Shown: positions 1 to 9,966 of the stretch, piece after piece | Numbering within the stretch: the first letter of the stretch is position 1 | How the letters are laid out: each line of letters begins with the position of its first letter | NCBI GenBank assembly: GCA_036186865.1 | Contig: AP025069.1 | Span: forward strand, 16,908,974 to 16,972,973 | DNA: 64,000 nucleotides | Direction: 5' to 3' | DNA from: Eustoma russellianum | Lineage: Eukaryota > Streptophyta > Magnoliopsida > Gentianales > Gentianaceae | Program-made: the position numbers and the translations under genes | Notes under the pieces: generated by a model | What the model was told of the DNA's origin: nothing | Database searches by the model: none | Seen by the model: only the letters and a program-made list of their open reading frames with translations

Positions 1-383
1 AAATGCCCAATATAGCCAATACATAATTCTGGTCTACATCTCAGCTCACGGATACTCTATCCGGGGTCCTTCCTCAATGAATAAGGCGTCAGGATCCCTG
101 TTCTAAGCAATGTGATAAGGCAAGTATGAGCGATAACACTAATTGCCCAACAAGTAATCCGTCTAGATACGTCATATGAATCATGCATGGGAGACGGGTT
201 AATAAAAACGATACGTAAATAAAGAACATAACATTTCACGTCACCAACTTAAATAAATAAAGTGCATAACATAAAGGCAAATAAAGAATCTGTAACACAT
301 ATATCCTTATCATGTAAACATTCTATACTATCAAGTCCCTAGAAAACGCCACACACACACAATATATATATATATATATATAT
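1..383 (-). repeat. LTR fragment, near-identical to 3056-3440
   Basis: This AT-rich stretch has no gene. Positions 1-355 match 3056-3413 with about six substitutions and one small indel, then run into a CA/TA microsatellite, as the right copy also does. A more diverged copy lies at 17161-17493. It is the early part of the LARD A LTR as read on the plus strand. It ends where the poly(T) of LINE A begins, so it is the left flank of that insertion. Confidence 0.85.
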
Positions 384-393
384 TTTTTTTTTA

Positions 394-1222
394 ATGAAGC
401 AGTTATTTTATTAAAAGGTAGCCTCACTTATGGCGGAGGAAAACCATATTACAAGCGTTCAGAGTAAGTGAACAAATGAAATAACGAACTAATGAGGACA
501 TATCTCCAGTCATATACGATATGCCGCATTAAAACCTTGCTAGGTAAAACCACCCTTGTGGATAAAACCCTAGCGAAGGAAAAAGCGTACATATTTATAC
601 GACCATCATCGAAATGTGTAGTATGTAAATATGAGTACAGATGTTGACTTGCTTCCAGGTGGTGTGGATATCGAGAGTAGCCGAAATAGCGCTTCAACAG
701 GGTCATCACCAGTGGTTTCAGCAAGATTGTGAAGCACGCCATGGTGAGCAAAATCGCCAATGGATTCGCCAGATATAATCCAATACATGAAGCAGCAGGC
801 ACCAAGAACCAATAATGAGTCACTTGAAGAGTAAATAAAACGCAGAGTAATCGATAAATGAGCATACCGAGCCTGCCTGCATCCCTCAGGACGCAGGCAG
901 GATGTGGCAGAGGACGCCAATCCCTGTGGAAGACATTCTGAGCCCGCTCACGCCAAAGACATTCCGCCGTGTGAAAATCCATGCATTGTAGCGCTTGAAC
1001 TGAGTGTATAGATTGAATGAAGCTCCCAACAACAGCAAGAGTCCCAGTTTGCGAACACATAGACATGCATATAGCCACCAAATTAAAGTATATATCACAA
1101 AGCGCAGTAACAACAGCCCATGAATTAATAAATTAAAAAGAACAATCAACATACCCTGCCTGTCTGTACTCAATCGAGTACAGACAGGAAAAAGATGGGC
1201 GGGCCAATCCATATGGAAGACG
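394..1222 (-). other. LINE A 3' UTR with two hairpin units and terminal stem-loop
   Basis: This is the non-coding tail after RNase H. It holds two copies of a unit built as ATGGATTGG-like motif, hairpin, then GGTATG. The hairpins lie at 1159-1188 (perfect 13-bp stem, 4-nt loop) and 872-901 (12 of 13 pairs). A terminal stem-loop lies at 535-579. Long frames cross this tail but do not look like proteins. Confidence 0.75.
535..579 (-). other. LINE 3'-terminal stem-loop, copy A
   Basis: The arms GCTAGG (539-544) and CCTAGC (569-574) pair around an inner CCAC/GTGG stem. In the sister LINEs the same positions read GCCAAG and CTTGGC, so both arms changed together. This is the probable 3' recognition structure of the family, by analogy with LINEs whose RT recognises a 3' stem-loop. 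Confidence 0.7.
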
Positions 1223-1711
1223 TTATGTTGACTGTCTACGCACAGCAACTGATGTGAGGTCCAAAGAAATCGCCGCGCGGACCATTGGAGGTAGGCTGGA
1301 CCGCGTGAAAAAGGAGGTGGAAGGCGATTGCATTGCGTGCTGCGCCAAATAATGAGCCGGCATATTTGCCTCTCTGAATACGTGCTGAATTTCTAAATTA
1401 TGACGATTGATCAATTGCTGTAGTAGCGTGAAATGGAAGTTTCCAAACACAGGCTGCTGGTTACGTAGACGTTGAATTAACTGCGCACAATCCGTTTCTA
1501 AAATCAGAGACCTGTATAAGGGGAGGAAATATAGCAAGCCAAACAGTGCCGTTTGAATTTCAGCATGCAATGGAGGACAATAGGGGAGGCAGAATGCGAC
1601 CGCCTGCACACATGCTCCACATGAGTCACGTAATGATACCTCCAGCCGCATTGGAACGTCCAACCGCGGCATCCACATTAAGTTTAAAGCGACCTGGGGG
1701 GAGTAAGCCAT
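1223..1711 (-). pseudogene. LINE A RNase H domain
   Basis: A 162-residue open stretch encodes the C-terminal RNase H domain of ORF2. This domain degrades the RNA strand of the RNA:DNA hybrid during retrotransposition. Visible motifs are the AEIQ block (catalytic Glu), LETDCAQL (catalytic Asp) and REANMPAHYLAQHA near the C-terminus. The last motif has His where ADxLA is usual. The first 35 or so residues are poorly conserved and the N-terminal catalytic block is not clean. It follows a low-complexity insertion that separates it from the RT portion, so it cannot be read continuously with it. Confidence 0.8.
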
Positions 1712-1756
1712 TTAACTACTTGTAGCCGCGGAGAGCGAGGGATTGACAGCCAGGAT

Positions 1757-1881
1757 AACGGTGTTTGTTGTTTGGTACTTTTTTGTTGTTGGTTTTTGTT
1801 TGTTGTATTTTGTTTTGTTGTGTTGTTTTTGTTTTTTTGTGTGTTTTGTGTTTTTTTGTTTTTTTGTTTTGTGTTTTGTAG
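1757..1881 (-). repeat. T/G-only low-complexity insertion in LINE A
   Basis: About 125 bp is almost purely T and G on the plus strand (A and C on the minus strand). It lies between the RT zinc-finger region and RNase H. LINE B and LINE C have a few ordinary codons at this point, so it is an expansion or insertion specific to LINE A. Confidence 0.8.
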
Positions 1882-2852
1882 CGTGTCCGGCGGCGAGCTT
1901 GGATCCGTGAAGTGAATGGACCCACATATGAAGGTCAAAAAGGACGGCATTTCGGAGTGCAGATATAGAAAATGACGTTTGCTCTCCATATACCATATTT
2001 GCATAACAACGCCAGATATTATAGACTAATATGCCAGGGACTACAATCTTGAGAACCCCATCAAAGGACGAAAAGGATGACCGGAACCACCAAGCTAATA
2101 AGTATTGTCGTATGGTGCACGTATTCGGGAGCATACTCTGCAACTCAGATGCAAAGAAAAACCACATGGACTGGATTGCTGCACAATTCAAGAACACATG
2201 ATCGACCGAGGAAGAGTGCTGCTTGCAAAATGGGCATTGTGTGGGACGTGCCATCAAATAAGGGCCTATATAGTCTTCAAATGGCAAAGCCGCGTGAATA
2301 ATCGCCAGAGGAATAATCTGATGGAGGGTGAGTGGGTTTAAACCAGATGAACTTTGCAGAAAGCATTGTGGATTTAGATGAGCGACAGATATTGTAAGCC
2401 GTTTTAAGCGCAAATTCTCCCGAGGGAGAAGGCTGCCAAGTGAGATGATGATTGTTCCCTGCGGTATGCATCACACAAACCTGATGTATGCGACAAATAA
2501 GCTTCCACACCGGTGAATCCGGCAAACGCGGCCTAAAGTCCCCCCTATGTCCGTATTTGGCGTGCATATATCGGCTCCATAATGTATCTTGCTTATGATA
2601 TAACCACCATATTCTGCAATGATACGCCTGTTGCAAGGAAGAGAGATCGCGTAGCCCTAATCCCCCTCCTCCGTAGGTAATGATATAGTGGACCATGAAA
2701 CCCAATGCCTGCGCTGTCCCCAATAAAAAGTGGCCATTTTCCGCTGTATCATCGTAATGACAGATTTCGGCAGCCCCCCTGCGGCCATGACATGCAGAGG
2801 TAGCGCAGAGATCACCGCGCGCAGTAGGACTAATCGTCCTGCAGAAGATAGT
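1882..2852 (-). pseudogene. LINE A ORF2 remnant: RT C-terminus and zf-RVT
   Basis: This encodes the part of LINE ORF2 downstream of the RT catalytic core. Recognisable blocks, aligned to LINE C, are GGGGLGLRDLSSLQQAYHCR, the tryptophan-rich LWSRYMHAKYG segment, and a zf-RVT zinc finger with CPFCKQH followed by DHVFLNC. Reading requires changes of frame near 2640 and 2300. The first 40 or so codons at the right edge also show frame damage. The catalytic YADD region is absent because of the 5' truncation. The neighbours are LARD LTR on the right and RNase H on the left. Confidence 0.8.
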
Positions 2853-3055
2853 AGTTTTGGCCCAATGTACCCGCCCTACTCTACTACGAGAAGTACAAGA
2901 CGTCGATACTATACATGTGCATGTCGACATGAATCGCAAATCAAGCGAAAGAAAAATAAAGATAAACATATGACATGCATATCAAAACAAATCGTGATAA
3001 GTGCGTACAAATCACAATGTACAATACCTCAAAATAATCTAAGTACATCATGATC

Positions 3056-3650
3056 AAATGCCCAATATAGCCAATACATAATTCTGGTCTACATCTCAGC
3101 TCACGGATACTCTATCCGGGGTCATTCCTTAATGAATAAGGCGTCAGGATCCCTGTTCTAAGCAATGTGATAAGGCAAGTATGAGCAATAACACTAATTG
3201 CCCAACAAATAATCCATCTAGATACGTCATATGAATCATGCATGGGAGACGGGTTAATAAAGTAACGATACGTAAATAAAGAACATAACATTTCACGTCA
3301 CCAACTTAAATAAATAAAGTGCATAACATAAAGGCAAATAAAGAATTTGTAACACATATATCCTTATCATGTAAACATTCTATACTATCAAGTCCCTAGA
3401 AAACGCCACTAACCACACACACACACACACACAACACATATATATATAATATATATATATCCATACTTAGAATCTCAATCAAGGTCTAAGATATCGTCAT
3501 ACTTATTCTTATCATCTATATGCCTCAAGTCCCTATACAAATCATGTAAATGCGATACTTTTATAATGTGGTGTCTTTAAACAGAAAATGTAAAGCATGT
3601 AACATGTCAAACCATACCTTTTCAGGACCTTATTGGTGGACTGTGACACA
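3056..3650 (-). repeat. LARD A LTR segment with CA/TA microsatellite
   Basis: This is the right-hand copy of the segment at 1-383, followed by a (CA)n/(TA)n run at 3415-3460 and about 190 bp of AT-rich sequence. I see no coding signal. It ends at the SIRE-like LTR. Confidence 0.7.
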
Positions 3651-5219
3651 TGCAATAACACCACTAGGTGGGAGGGGATGAATAGTAGTTAGCAGAAATT
3701 ACACTACTACCCTTGAATAAAAATCCTCTTTGAAAAAAAATCTGAGAGCTACTCAAATTCAGTACTTGCTTTTGTAAAATTCAAAAATCAGTGTACACAA
3801 CTCCAAAATTTATGAAACTTTGCAGAAATCAACTTCAATGTCTTGAATAGACTCTGTCTAAAAATGAGCAAAAAAATAAGATTGTTGGCCCTTCAAACAA
3901 ATAAAAAGATTCAGATGGTCAATCTTGACGGAATTGGACAGAATATTGCTGAAATTTAAAAATGTGTTTCTCTTTAATTATTCAACCAAAAAGGTTGATC
4001 TTTATGTCAAAACACTCCTTAGGATGTCTAATTTATGTTTCCAAAAGGCTCTGACCTGAAACTATCCTTGATGAAATCAGAATTCAGGTTTCTTTGAGAC
4101 TAGTCAGATTGCAACTAGAATGGAGCAGTTATCTTGAAACGACTAAAAGACTAACTTCCCTTTGCTCAAATCAATTGATTTTTGTTGAAAATGAAAGATA
4201 ACAGTCTGAAGTACAACTCCACCAAAAATCACAAATTTTGAAAATGTTTTGCTATTTTTTTCAAGACATGTGAAGTTGTATGAAATCTGCAGTGAAAATG
4301 GGCAGAAAGCAGAAAAGTAGAAAGAAGACAAAAAACACCAAAGATTTATCCTGGTTCGATCAATGTGACCTACTTCAGTCCCAAGGAACACCTTTCTTTG
4401 GATTTCAATATGGAATGAACACAAATACAACAAGAACCAAGCTTGATCCTTGGGTTAAACACCAACCCTATTCAAGACTTGGATGAACGCCTCTATGCAA
4501 CTCTTGGTTGCAACACCTTTATCACCTATTGCTATAGCCTTATAGATTTTGCTAATCAATCTTACAAAAACACCAAGAGAGGTGTGTATAAAGCTCAACA
4601 ACAACAAGAAATGAAACACCTTAGCTACAAAGAATGAATCAAGAACAAGAAGAGAATAGCAAGAATGATCTTCAACTTTAGCTTTCAAGTGTGTGTTTTC
4701 TTCTTCACCTTTACCTCCTAATTATAGTGTGAAATAGGCCTTGAAGATAAGAATGCACATGTGTCACCATCTTCATCAACAAGTCTTAATTGTCTTCACA
4801 TCATTTGTTGGCCACATAATCACCTTGTACACTTGGCAACATAGAAGAACATGATTGGTCCACCTTGCTTCCATATGTTGGCCGATTTTCGTCTTCAAAA
4901 GTGATATGGAAATTGTGAAGATAATACCCAAGGATAAGATGGCATATTCCTCCATTAAACCCTCAAATTATTGGCACAAGAATCGATTAAGTGAGGCTGC
5001 CTTTTTGACTCAAAAAAATCTCTCAATTTCAGTCAAATAGCCGTTGGGTTTGAAATTGATATTTCCAAGTTGGCAATTTTGCCAACTAGCTTGTTTTTGG
5101 TTGGTCCACTTGTCACCAAGTAATAAAATGAATACATCATGATTTTCACACATTTATGGATGTTTTTCAGCTGTAAATAAATTGTACAAACTCTGATTTA
5201 GTGAAGAGAATCAACAAAT

Positions 5220-5286
5220 AATAGTTGACAATATAATAAAAGCCGGAAGGTATCCTTCCGTTTAAAAAAAAAAAAAATAGTTGACA
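5220..5286 (+). mobile_element. 46-bp LINE/SINE-like micro-insertion with TSD
   Basis: Direct repeats ATAGTTGACA (5221-5230 and 5277-5286) flank 46 bp consisting of a short lead, a perfect hairpin (CGGAAGG TAT CCTTCCG, 5244-5260) and a 13-nt or so poly(A). This is the structure of a severely 5'-truncated non-LTR insertion. Its 3' end differs from the main LINE family here, so it belongs to another family. Confidence 0.75.
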
Positions 5287-5929
5287 GTATTATGTCAACA
5301 TATAATCTAAAATTCCCACTTTTCTCCTTTGTATGTTGCAATAAATTTTGCACCAATAACTCCGTAAAAATCTCTGCAAAATGATGATTAAGAACCTCCA
5401 ATAATATATTGAAGAGAGTCTTCAACAAGAAAATAAAGTGTGACACCAAAACCATCGCATATATCGCCGATGTCGATAATATCACTAAATAAAGAGATAT
5501 AATAGAAAATCACCAAATAATCTTTAAGAATATCATAAATAAACTCCAGAATGAAGATAATAAGATACTCAAGAGATTCCTTGAGTAAAAAGATAGAAAT
5601 ACCCTTAGGGGTAAATGACCAAAATGCCCCTAGTGAGAGAAAACTCCAGAAATGACCCCGACGGTCAGAAATAAACATAAGAACACCTTTGTAGTAATAA
5701 ATAATATGAGAATAGGTCCTTGAATCATATTCACCATGTCAAGCACCTACAAAACTCAAAATACCAAATTTGCCCTTTTTGTAAGTTGTAGAGACTTCCA
5801 AGACACATTAGTCACAAGATATAATTATAATCATAAAAAACACATAACGACAACATGATAAAACATATGAATCATGTAAAAATGAAAACAACCATTTTAT
5901 CATATTTTAAAAAAAATTTCTAAAAACAC

Positions 5930-6135
5930 TAGACATCGATCGATCAAAGTGCCTCTGCTTGAGAGATCGATGTCTCACAGTGAGGTTCAGAGTTTGTCTG
6001 TGACCTACATCGATCGATCGATGTGCCTCAGGTTTAGAGATTGATGTCTCATAGTAAGGCCTTGGTTTTTCTTTGCCTTACATGGATCGTTCGATGTTAG
6101 GGATCGATGTACATCAATCGAAGTGCACTAACCTG
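5930..6135. repeat. CGATCGATCGATG palindrome cluster in SIRE-like LTR
   Basis: There are repeated palindromic words such as ACATCGATCGATCGATGT (around 6008) and partial forms, spaced by CTCA-rich and GAGA-rich linkers. The same word and similar linkers occur in the chromovirus LTRs at 47160-47315 and 54530-54680. The function is unknown. Confidence 0.8.
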
Positions 6136-6278
6136 AGAGATTGATGTCATTTTTCTTCACTTATTCAACTTTTTAACGTTTATAACATCATGTGTGACAT
6201 TTTTATGTATTCAAAAATTAAAATCATGACTTTGAAAATTATCCAAACATATTTCTCAACACTTTTTGATATGATAAC

Positions 6279-6660
6279 TGTGACAATGTACCTTGCATGC
6301 AAATGATATCGTCATAGAAATAGAATAATCCCTCATATAGAAATATGTACAAATATGAATCCCGATGAGTCCACATGGTGTTACATCATACGTACATATT
6401 ACTAACGGTAACTCGGTATGCCGGTGATCCCTTGTCCGTCGACATGGGATACACTCGGTGCATGTATGCCCATGACATCAACCCCCTTGCGTTCTGATAT
6501 AACGCGGTGGTCCAATAATCGATAACATCCTGTATACCTCATGACATCAACCACCTCGGTTCAGATGTCATGACGGCGCACCAAGTAAACATATAATATT
6601 GTAACATGTCATGGGATATGACTATACGATATAATTCTACGTGCAAGGGTAAACTTTTCA
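6279..6660. repeat. 380-bp repeat shared with 24421-24806
   Basis: Starting at TGTGACAATG, this segment is colinear with 24421-24806 over about 380 bp with moderate divergence. In both places it abuts a SIRE-like LTR on its left. It may be part of the LARD A LTR or a separate small element. No gene is present. Confidence 0.75.
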
Positions 6661-7280
6661 AAACACTTTATGAAATGTGACAAATGTATACATATGTCTT
6701 AACCACTTATACATGTTATCATCTATATGCTTTGTAAACCTTCTCATATCATCACATTCTAAAACCTCACATATATGTACATGACCCATGCCTTAAATAA
6801 TGAAAATGCACCTTCTTTTTCTCACACTAAGCCTCTGTCAAGGCTGCCCCCAAAACATCCTACTTTTTCTTCATCTTTCTCCATCAATATTTCCTTAAAA
6901 TACACATCTTATGCTTAGCTAAAATGATCAAAAACCCTAATTTCATATTCCTATATATATGGTTGCATATTTCATAAGAATATACAAATTTTCTATCATA
7001 CTTTATTTTATATATATTTATATCCATAAATATGTCCAAGGCTATTTATTTCACATCAAACATGTATTTAGGCCGTATACACACACACACACACTCATAT
7101 ATATATACACACACATATATGTATATATGTATGTTTGTGTGAGTGTGTGTGCAAAGATGGCCATTTGGCCGAATATACATACATATGCATATTTATATCT
7201 TCTTTATATATCACACCTCTTTACACTTTATTTTAATCTTAATTTCACATCCAATATGTATATAGGCCAAGTGTGTGTAT
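6661..7280. other. AT-rich LARD A LTR sequence with microsatellites
   Basis: There is no supported gene. It contains TA-, CA- and GT-rich simple repeats (around 7078-7160) and two copies of a GGCCGAAT or GGCCAAG-containing motif that recurs in the LARD B LTR. It ends in the left target-site duplication of LINE D. Confidence 0.7.
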
Positions 7281-7290
7281 ATATAGACAT

Positions 7291-7292
<2 letters not shown>

Positions 7293-7337
<45 letters not shown>
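7293..7337. repeat. (TA)n microsatellite at LINE D 5' end
   Basis: About 22 uninterrupted TA repeats lie between the left TSD and the LINE D 5' UTR. They may be target-derived or an expansion of extra bases added at the 5' junction. Confidence 0.95.
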
Positions 7338-7341
<4 letters not shown>

Positions 7342-7529
7342 TAATGAAGATGAAAGCGCTCTCTCTGACCTGCGACTCCCGGCGGCGGCGGTAGGCAACT
7401 ACCTTCGCTGCTGCTTTGCACTCCCTCCTCTTACTTTCTAACCCCAATCTCCCGTCGGAAATCACAACACCGACCACAACAGCGGCCCAGTCATCAAAAT
7501 CCCACCCTCCAGCGATCTCATCTGAAACA

Positions 7530-8822
7530 ATTTCAGCGTCGCCACAGAAAACTTACGCTTCATTGTTCTCGACACCTTTGACGATCATTGCATCAAAATA
7601 GGTACAAAAGTTCAAGGGCAGTCCAATGATCTCTTTCACAGAGGAGGAAATTCAGTCCTTGGCTGCCCCATATCGATTTACGTTAGTGGGCACTTTCTGG
7701 CATGGACGTCCCTCGCTTGCGACAATTCGCTTGGCAGTCGATCGTATAGGCTTTTCTGGTGCTGTTAAAATTGTTTTGCTCGATGTTACACATGTTCTTC
7801 TGCATTTCGATCATGAGTAGGATTACCTCCATTGTTTTACTTGTCAAAGTTGGATGATATCTAGAAAACACATGCGCATCATGAAATGGACGCCGGACTA
7901 TGATCCGACGGTCGAAGTGGCCATTATCCCTGTGTGGGTTTCTTTCCATGTCTTGCCTATCCATTTTCATAGGAAAGATGCACTTTTCCAGATCGCCCAT
8001 ATGATTGGTACGCCTATGAAGGTTGATACGGCAACAACCGTCGCCATTCGTTCGTCCGTCGCCCACATATGCGTTGAGCTAGATGTATCGAAAGAACTGC
8101 CATAAATGGTTTATATTCAGGGTCCTTCATGGGTAATAATGCAACAAGTAGAATATGAAGGCCTACCTTTGTACTGCACTGGCTGCTATTGACTGGGCCA
8201 TCTTCTAGTTGTCTGTGGCAATTCAAAATCTGATTTACCACCTCAGCAAGATCAGCCTCTCAAGCGTCGCTCTGAGACAGATAAGGATACAAAGCAGCAT
8301 TGGACGCTGAAAAAGAACCTACCTGAATCGGTTCTAATAGACGAAGAATTGGATACGTCTACTGATCTGCCTATACCTGCTTCAATGCCACCTCAAGTCA
8401 TCCAGACACTTTCGCCCTCTTGAATTGGTCAGCCGCCCTCGCTTGATCTTTGTGCAGTCGACTCAATTTCAAATGTGCGAGATATATCGCGTTTGCATGG
8501 TGTGGATGATTGCATATTGGGTGATCTCCCAGTTAACCCAGACACATCCGCTTTTTCAGATAGTGAATTGGTTCTCCCGCTAAATGTCAACCAACTTGAT
8601 GCACAGGATCGGGATATTTAGGACATGATGGCAAATCTATTTCAGGCAACTTTCCTAGATACTAGTCGGTCAATGGCACCTCACACTGACAATTCTGTTC
8701 GTCCGGAGATTTGTGGCCCGCCGAGAATATTGCGACGTAGTCACCAAGCAGCGCCAACCTCACCAAGGGTAACAAGGTTACGTGCTGTTCATCTCTCTAA
8801 TTCATTTGATGCTCTTTCATAA
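7530..8822 (+). pseudogene. LINE D ORF1 remnant: DUF4283 and zinc knuckle
   Basis: This encodes a broken copy of the LINE RNA-binding ORF1 protein. The DUF4283 region is visible from about 7626 (LVGTFWHGRPSL) through 8103 (AHICVELDVSKELP), parallel to ORF1 of LINE B and LINE C, with an internal TAG near 7818. A CCHC zinc knuckle follows at about 8170-8215 (C-x2-C-x4-H-x4-C), interrupted by TGA. The rest is low-conservation linker. The last frame stops at 8820-8822 (TAA), overlapping the ORF2 start at 8822. In an intact copy the product would coat the LINE RNA. Confidence 0.8.
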
Positions 8823-9960
8823 TGAAGATATCAATATGGAATGTAAGAGGTATACGTACCACAGTGAATCGGATATTGTCACTTGTTAGACGCTATCATC
8901 TGCATGTATTAGTAGTTATAGAGCTTAAGTCTAGGGCTTCATCGTTGATGTCGTATCGATTGCATTTTGGTTTTACAGAAGCTTTATCTGCCTGTGATTA
9001 TCATAATTGGTTTTTTTGGAAGGACTCACTGTTATCTTTGGAGGAGGAACGTTCAAGACATCAAAATTATTCCCTAAAAATGAAATGGTTGGCATTTGGA
9101 GATATATTTTGGTTTACGGTGGTTTATGGCCTGCATTCGATCTCAGCACAATGGTCACTCTGAGCAGATCTCTAGCTATTTCATACTATGCTGACTGTTC
9201 CCTGGCTGGTGGGTGGCAATTTTAACACGTTTCGATCTTTAGAAGAACATAGGGGCCGATCTTCACCAACGTTACGTTCATTACAAGATTTTAATGACTG
9301 TATATCAGCATGTGATTTGCAAGGATGTCATTTTAGGGATCTTCTTATACATGGTGTGACGGGCGTGGTTTAGGTCGTGTTTGGTGTCGTCTAGATCACT
9401 ATCTTTACTCTTCCACCTTCTTGGATTTGTTTCCGGTTACACAATCTCAACACTTGGTGCGGGCAATGTCAGATCATTCTCCAATTTACTTAACATGTGA
9501 TTATGAACAGTCAAGGGTACATGCTGCTTTCAGATATCTTGATGTCTGGTATTCTCTCTAGATTTTGACGCGCTTGTTCAACACCAGTGGCAATCCTTTC
9601 CGATAGTTAGAGGCATGTGGGGTTTTTCTGATAAACTTCGACGTTTAAGGTATCAATTAAAAAATGGAATAAGGAGGTTTTTGGCAATATTTTTGATGCA
9701 GTATCCAGGGCTGAGGAGGAGGTTCTCCACCGAGAGAGAAACTATGATTCTTCTCCATCTGAGGCCACGCGGGAGTTGTATCATCAAAGTGTTGCACAAT
9801 TGAGGCTTGTGCAGACACGAGCATTTCTTTATTGGAATCAAAAAGCAAATATTAAATGGCTCAAAGATGGGGATGTAAAATACCTCTTTCTATCATCAAA
9901 CGGTAAAGGATAAAAAGCGCCGCCTCTGTATTCGCAGGATCTACGATAAGATGGCGAGTA
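8822..9960 (+). pseudogene. LINE D ORF2 N-terminus: AP-type endonuclease, broken
   Basis: The frame starts with MKISIWNVRGIRTTVN, the conserved opening of the endonuclease/exonuclease/phosphatase domain that nicks target DNA. Further blocks are IELKS (catalytic Glu region), FWFTVVYGLHS, GGNFNTFRSLEEH (the usual Asp of GGDFNTF is Asn here) and SLQDFNDCISACDLQG. At least three frameshifts are needed between 9050 and 9400. The SDH block is visible near 9473 (MSDHSPIYL). The loss of the catalytic Asp and the frameshifts mean it is non-functional. Confidence 0.8.
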
Positions 9961-9966
9961 GAGTGT

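Larger units (their letters stand above)
384..2852 (-). mobile_element. LINE A: 5'-truncated plant L1-type retrotransposon
   Basis: The minus-strand element has its 3' end at the left: a short poly(T) at about 384-393, then the 3' UTR, RNase H and the C-terminal part of the RT protein. Homology to LINE B and LINE C stops near 2852, inside the RT C-terminal region, so endonuclease, RT core and ORF1 are missing. That is the usual 5' truncation of target-primed reverse transcription. It sits inside the LARD A LTR, which appears on both sides. Confidence 0.85.
3651..6278 (-). mobile_element. SIRE/Maximus-like Copia LTR, minus strand, solo or nearly so
   Basis: On the minus strand the start at 6261 reads TGTTGAGAAAT followed by text similar to the LTR starts at 17494 and 22464. 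The end near 3651 carries the CTATTCATCCCCTCCCACC block, also seen at the end of the 17494-20169 LTR. The length (2.6 kb) matches. Bases 6262-6278 resemble the internal sequence before a 3' LTR, so a scrap of polypurine-tract region may remain. No protein-coding sequence is present. Both edges carry CTGTGACA (3641-3648, 6278-6285). Confidence 0.65.

Noticed and set aside
6959..7441. 160-codon plus-strand frame rich in Tyr and Ile
   Set aside because: It is created by TA, CA and GT microsatellites and runs into LINE D; no domain and no conservation.
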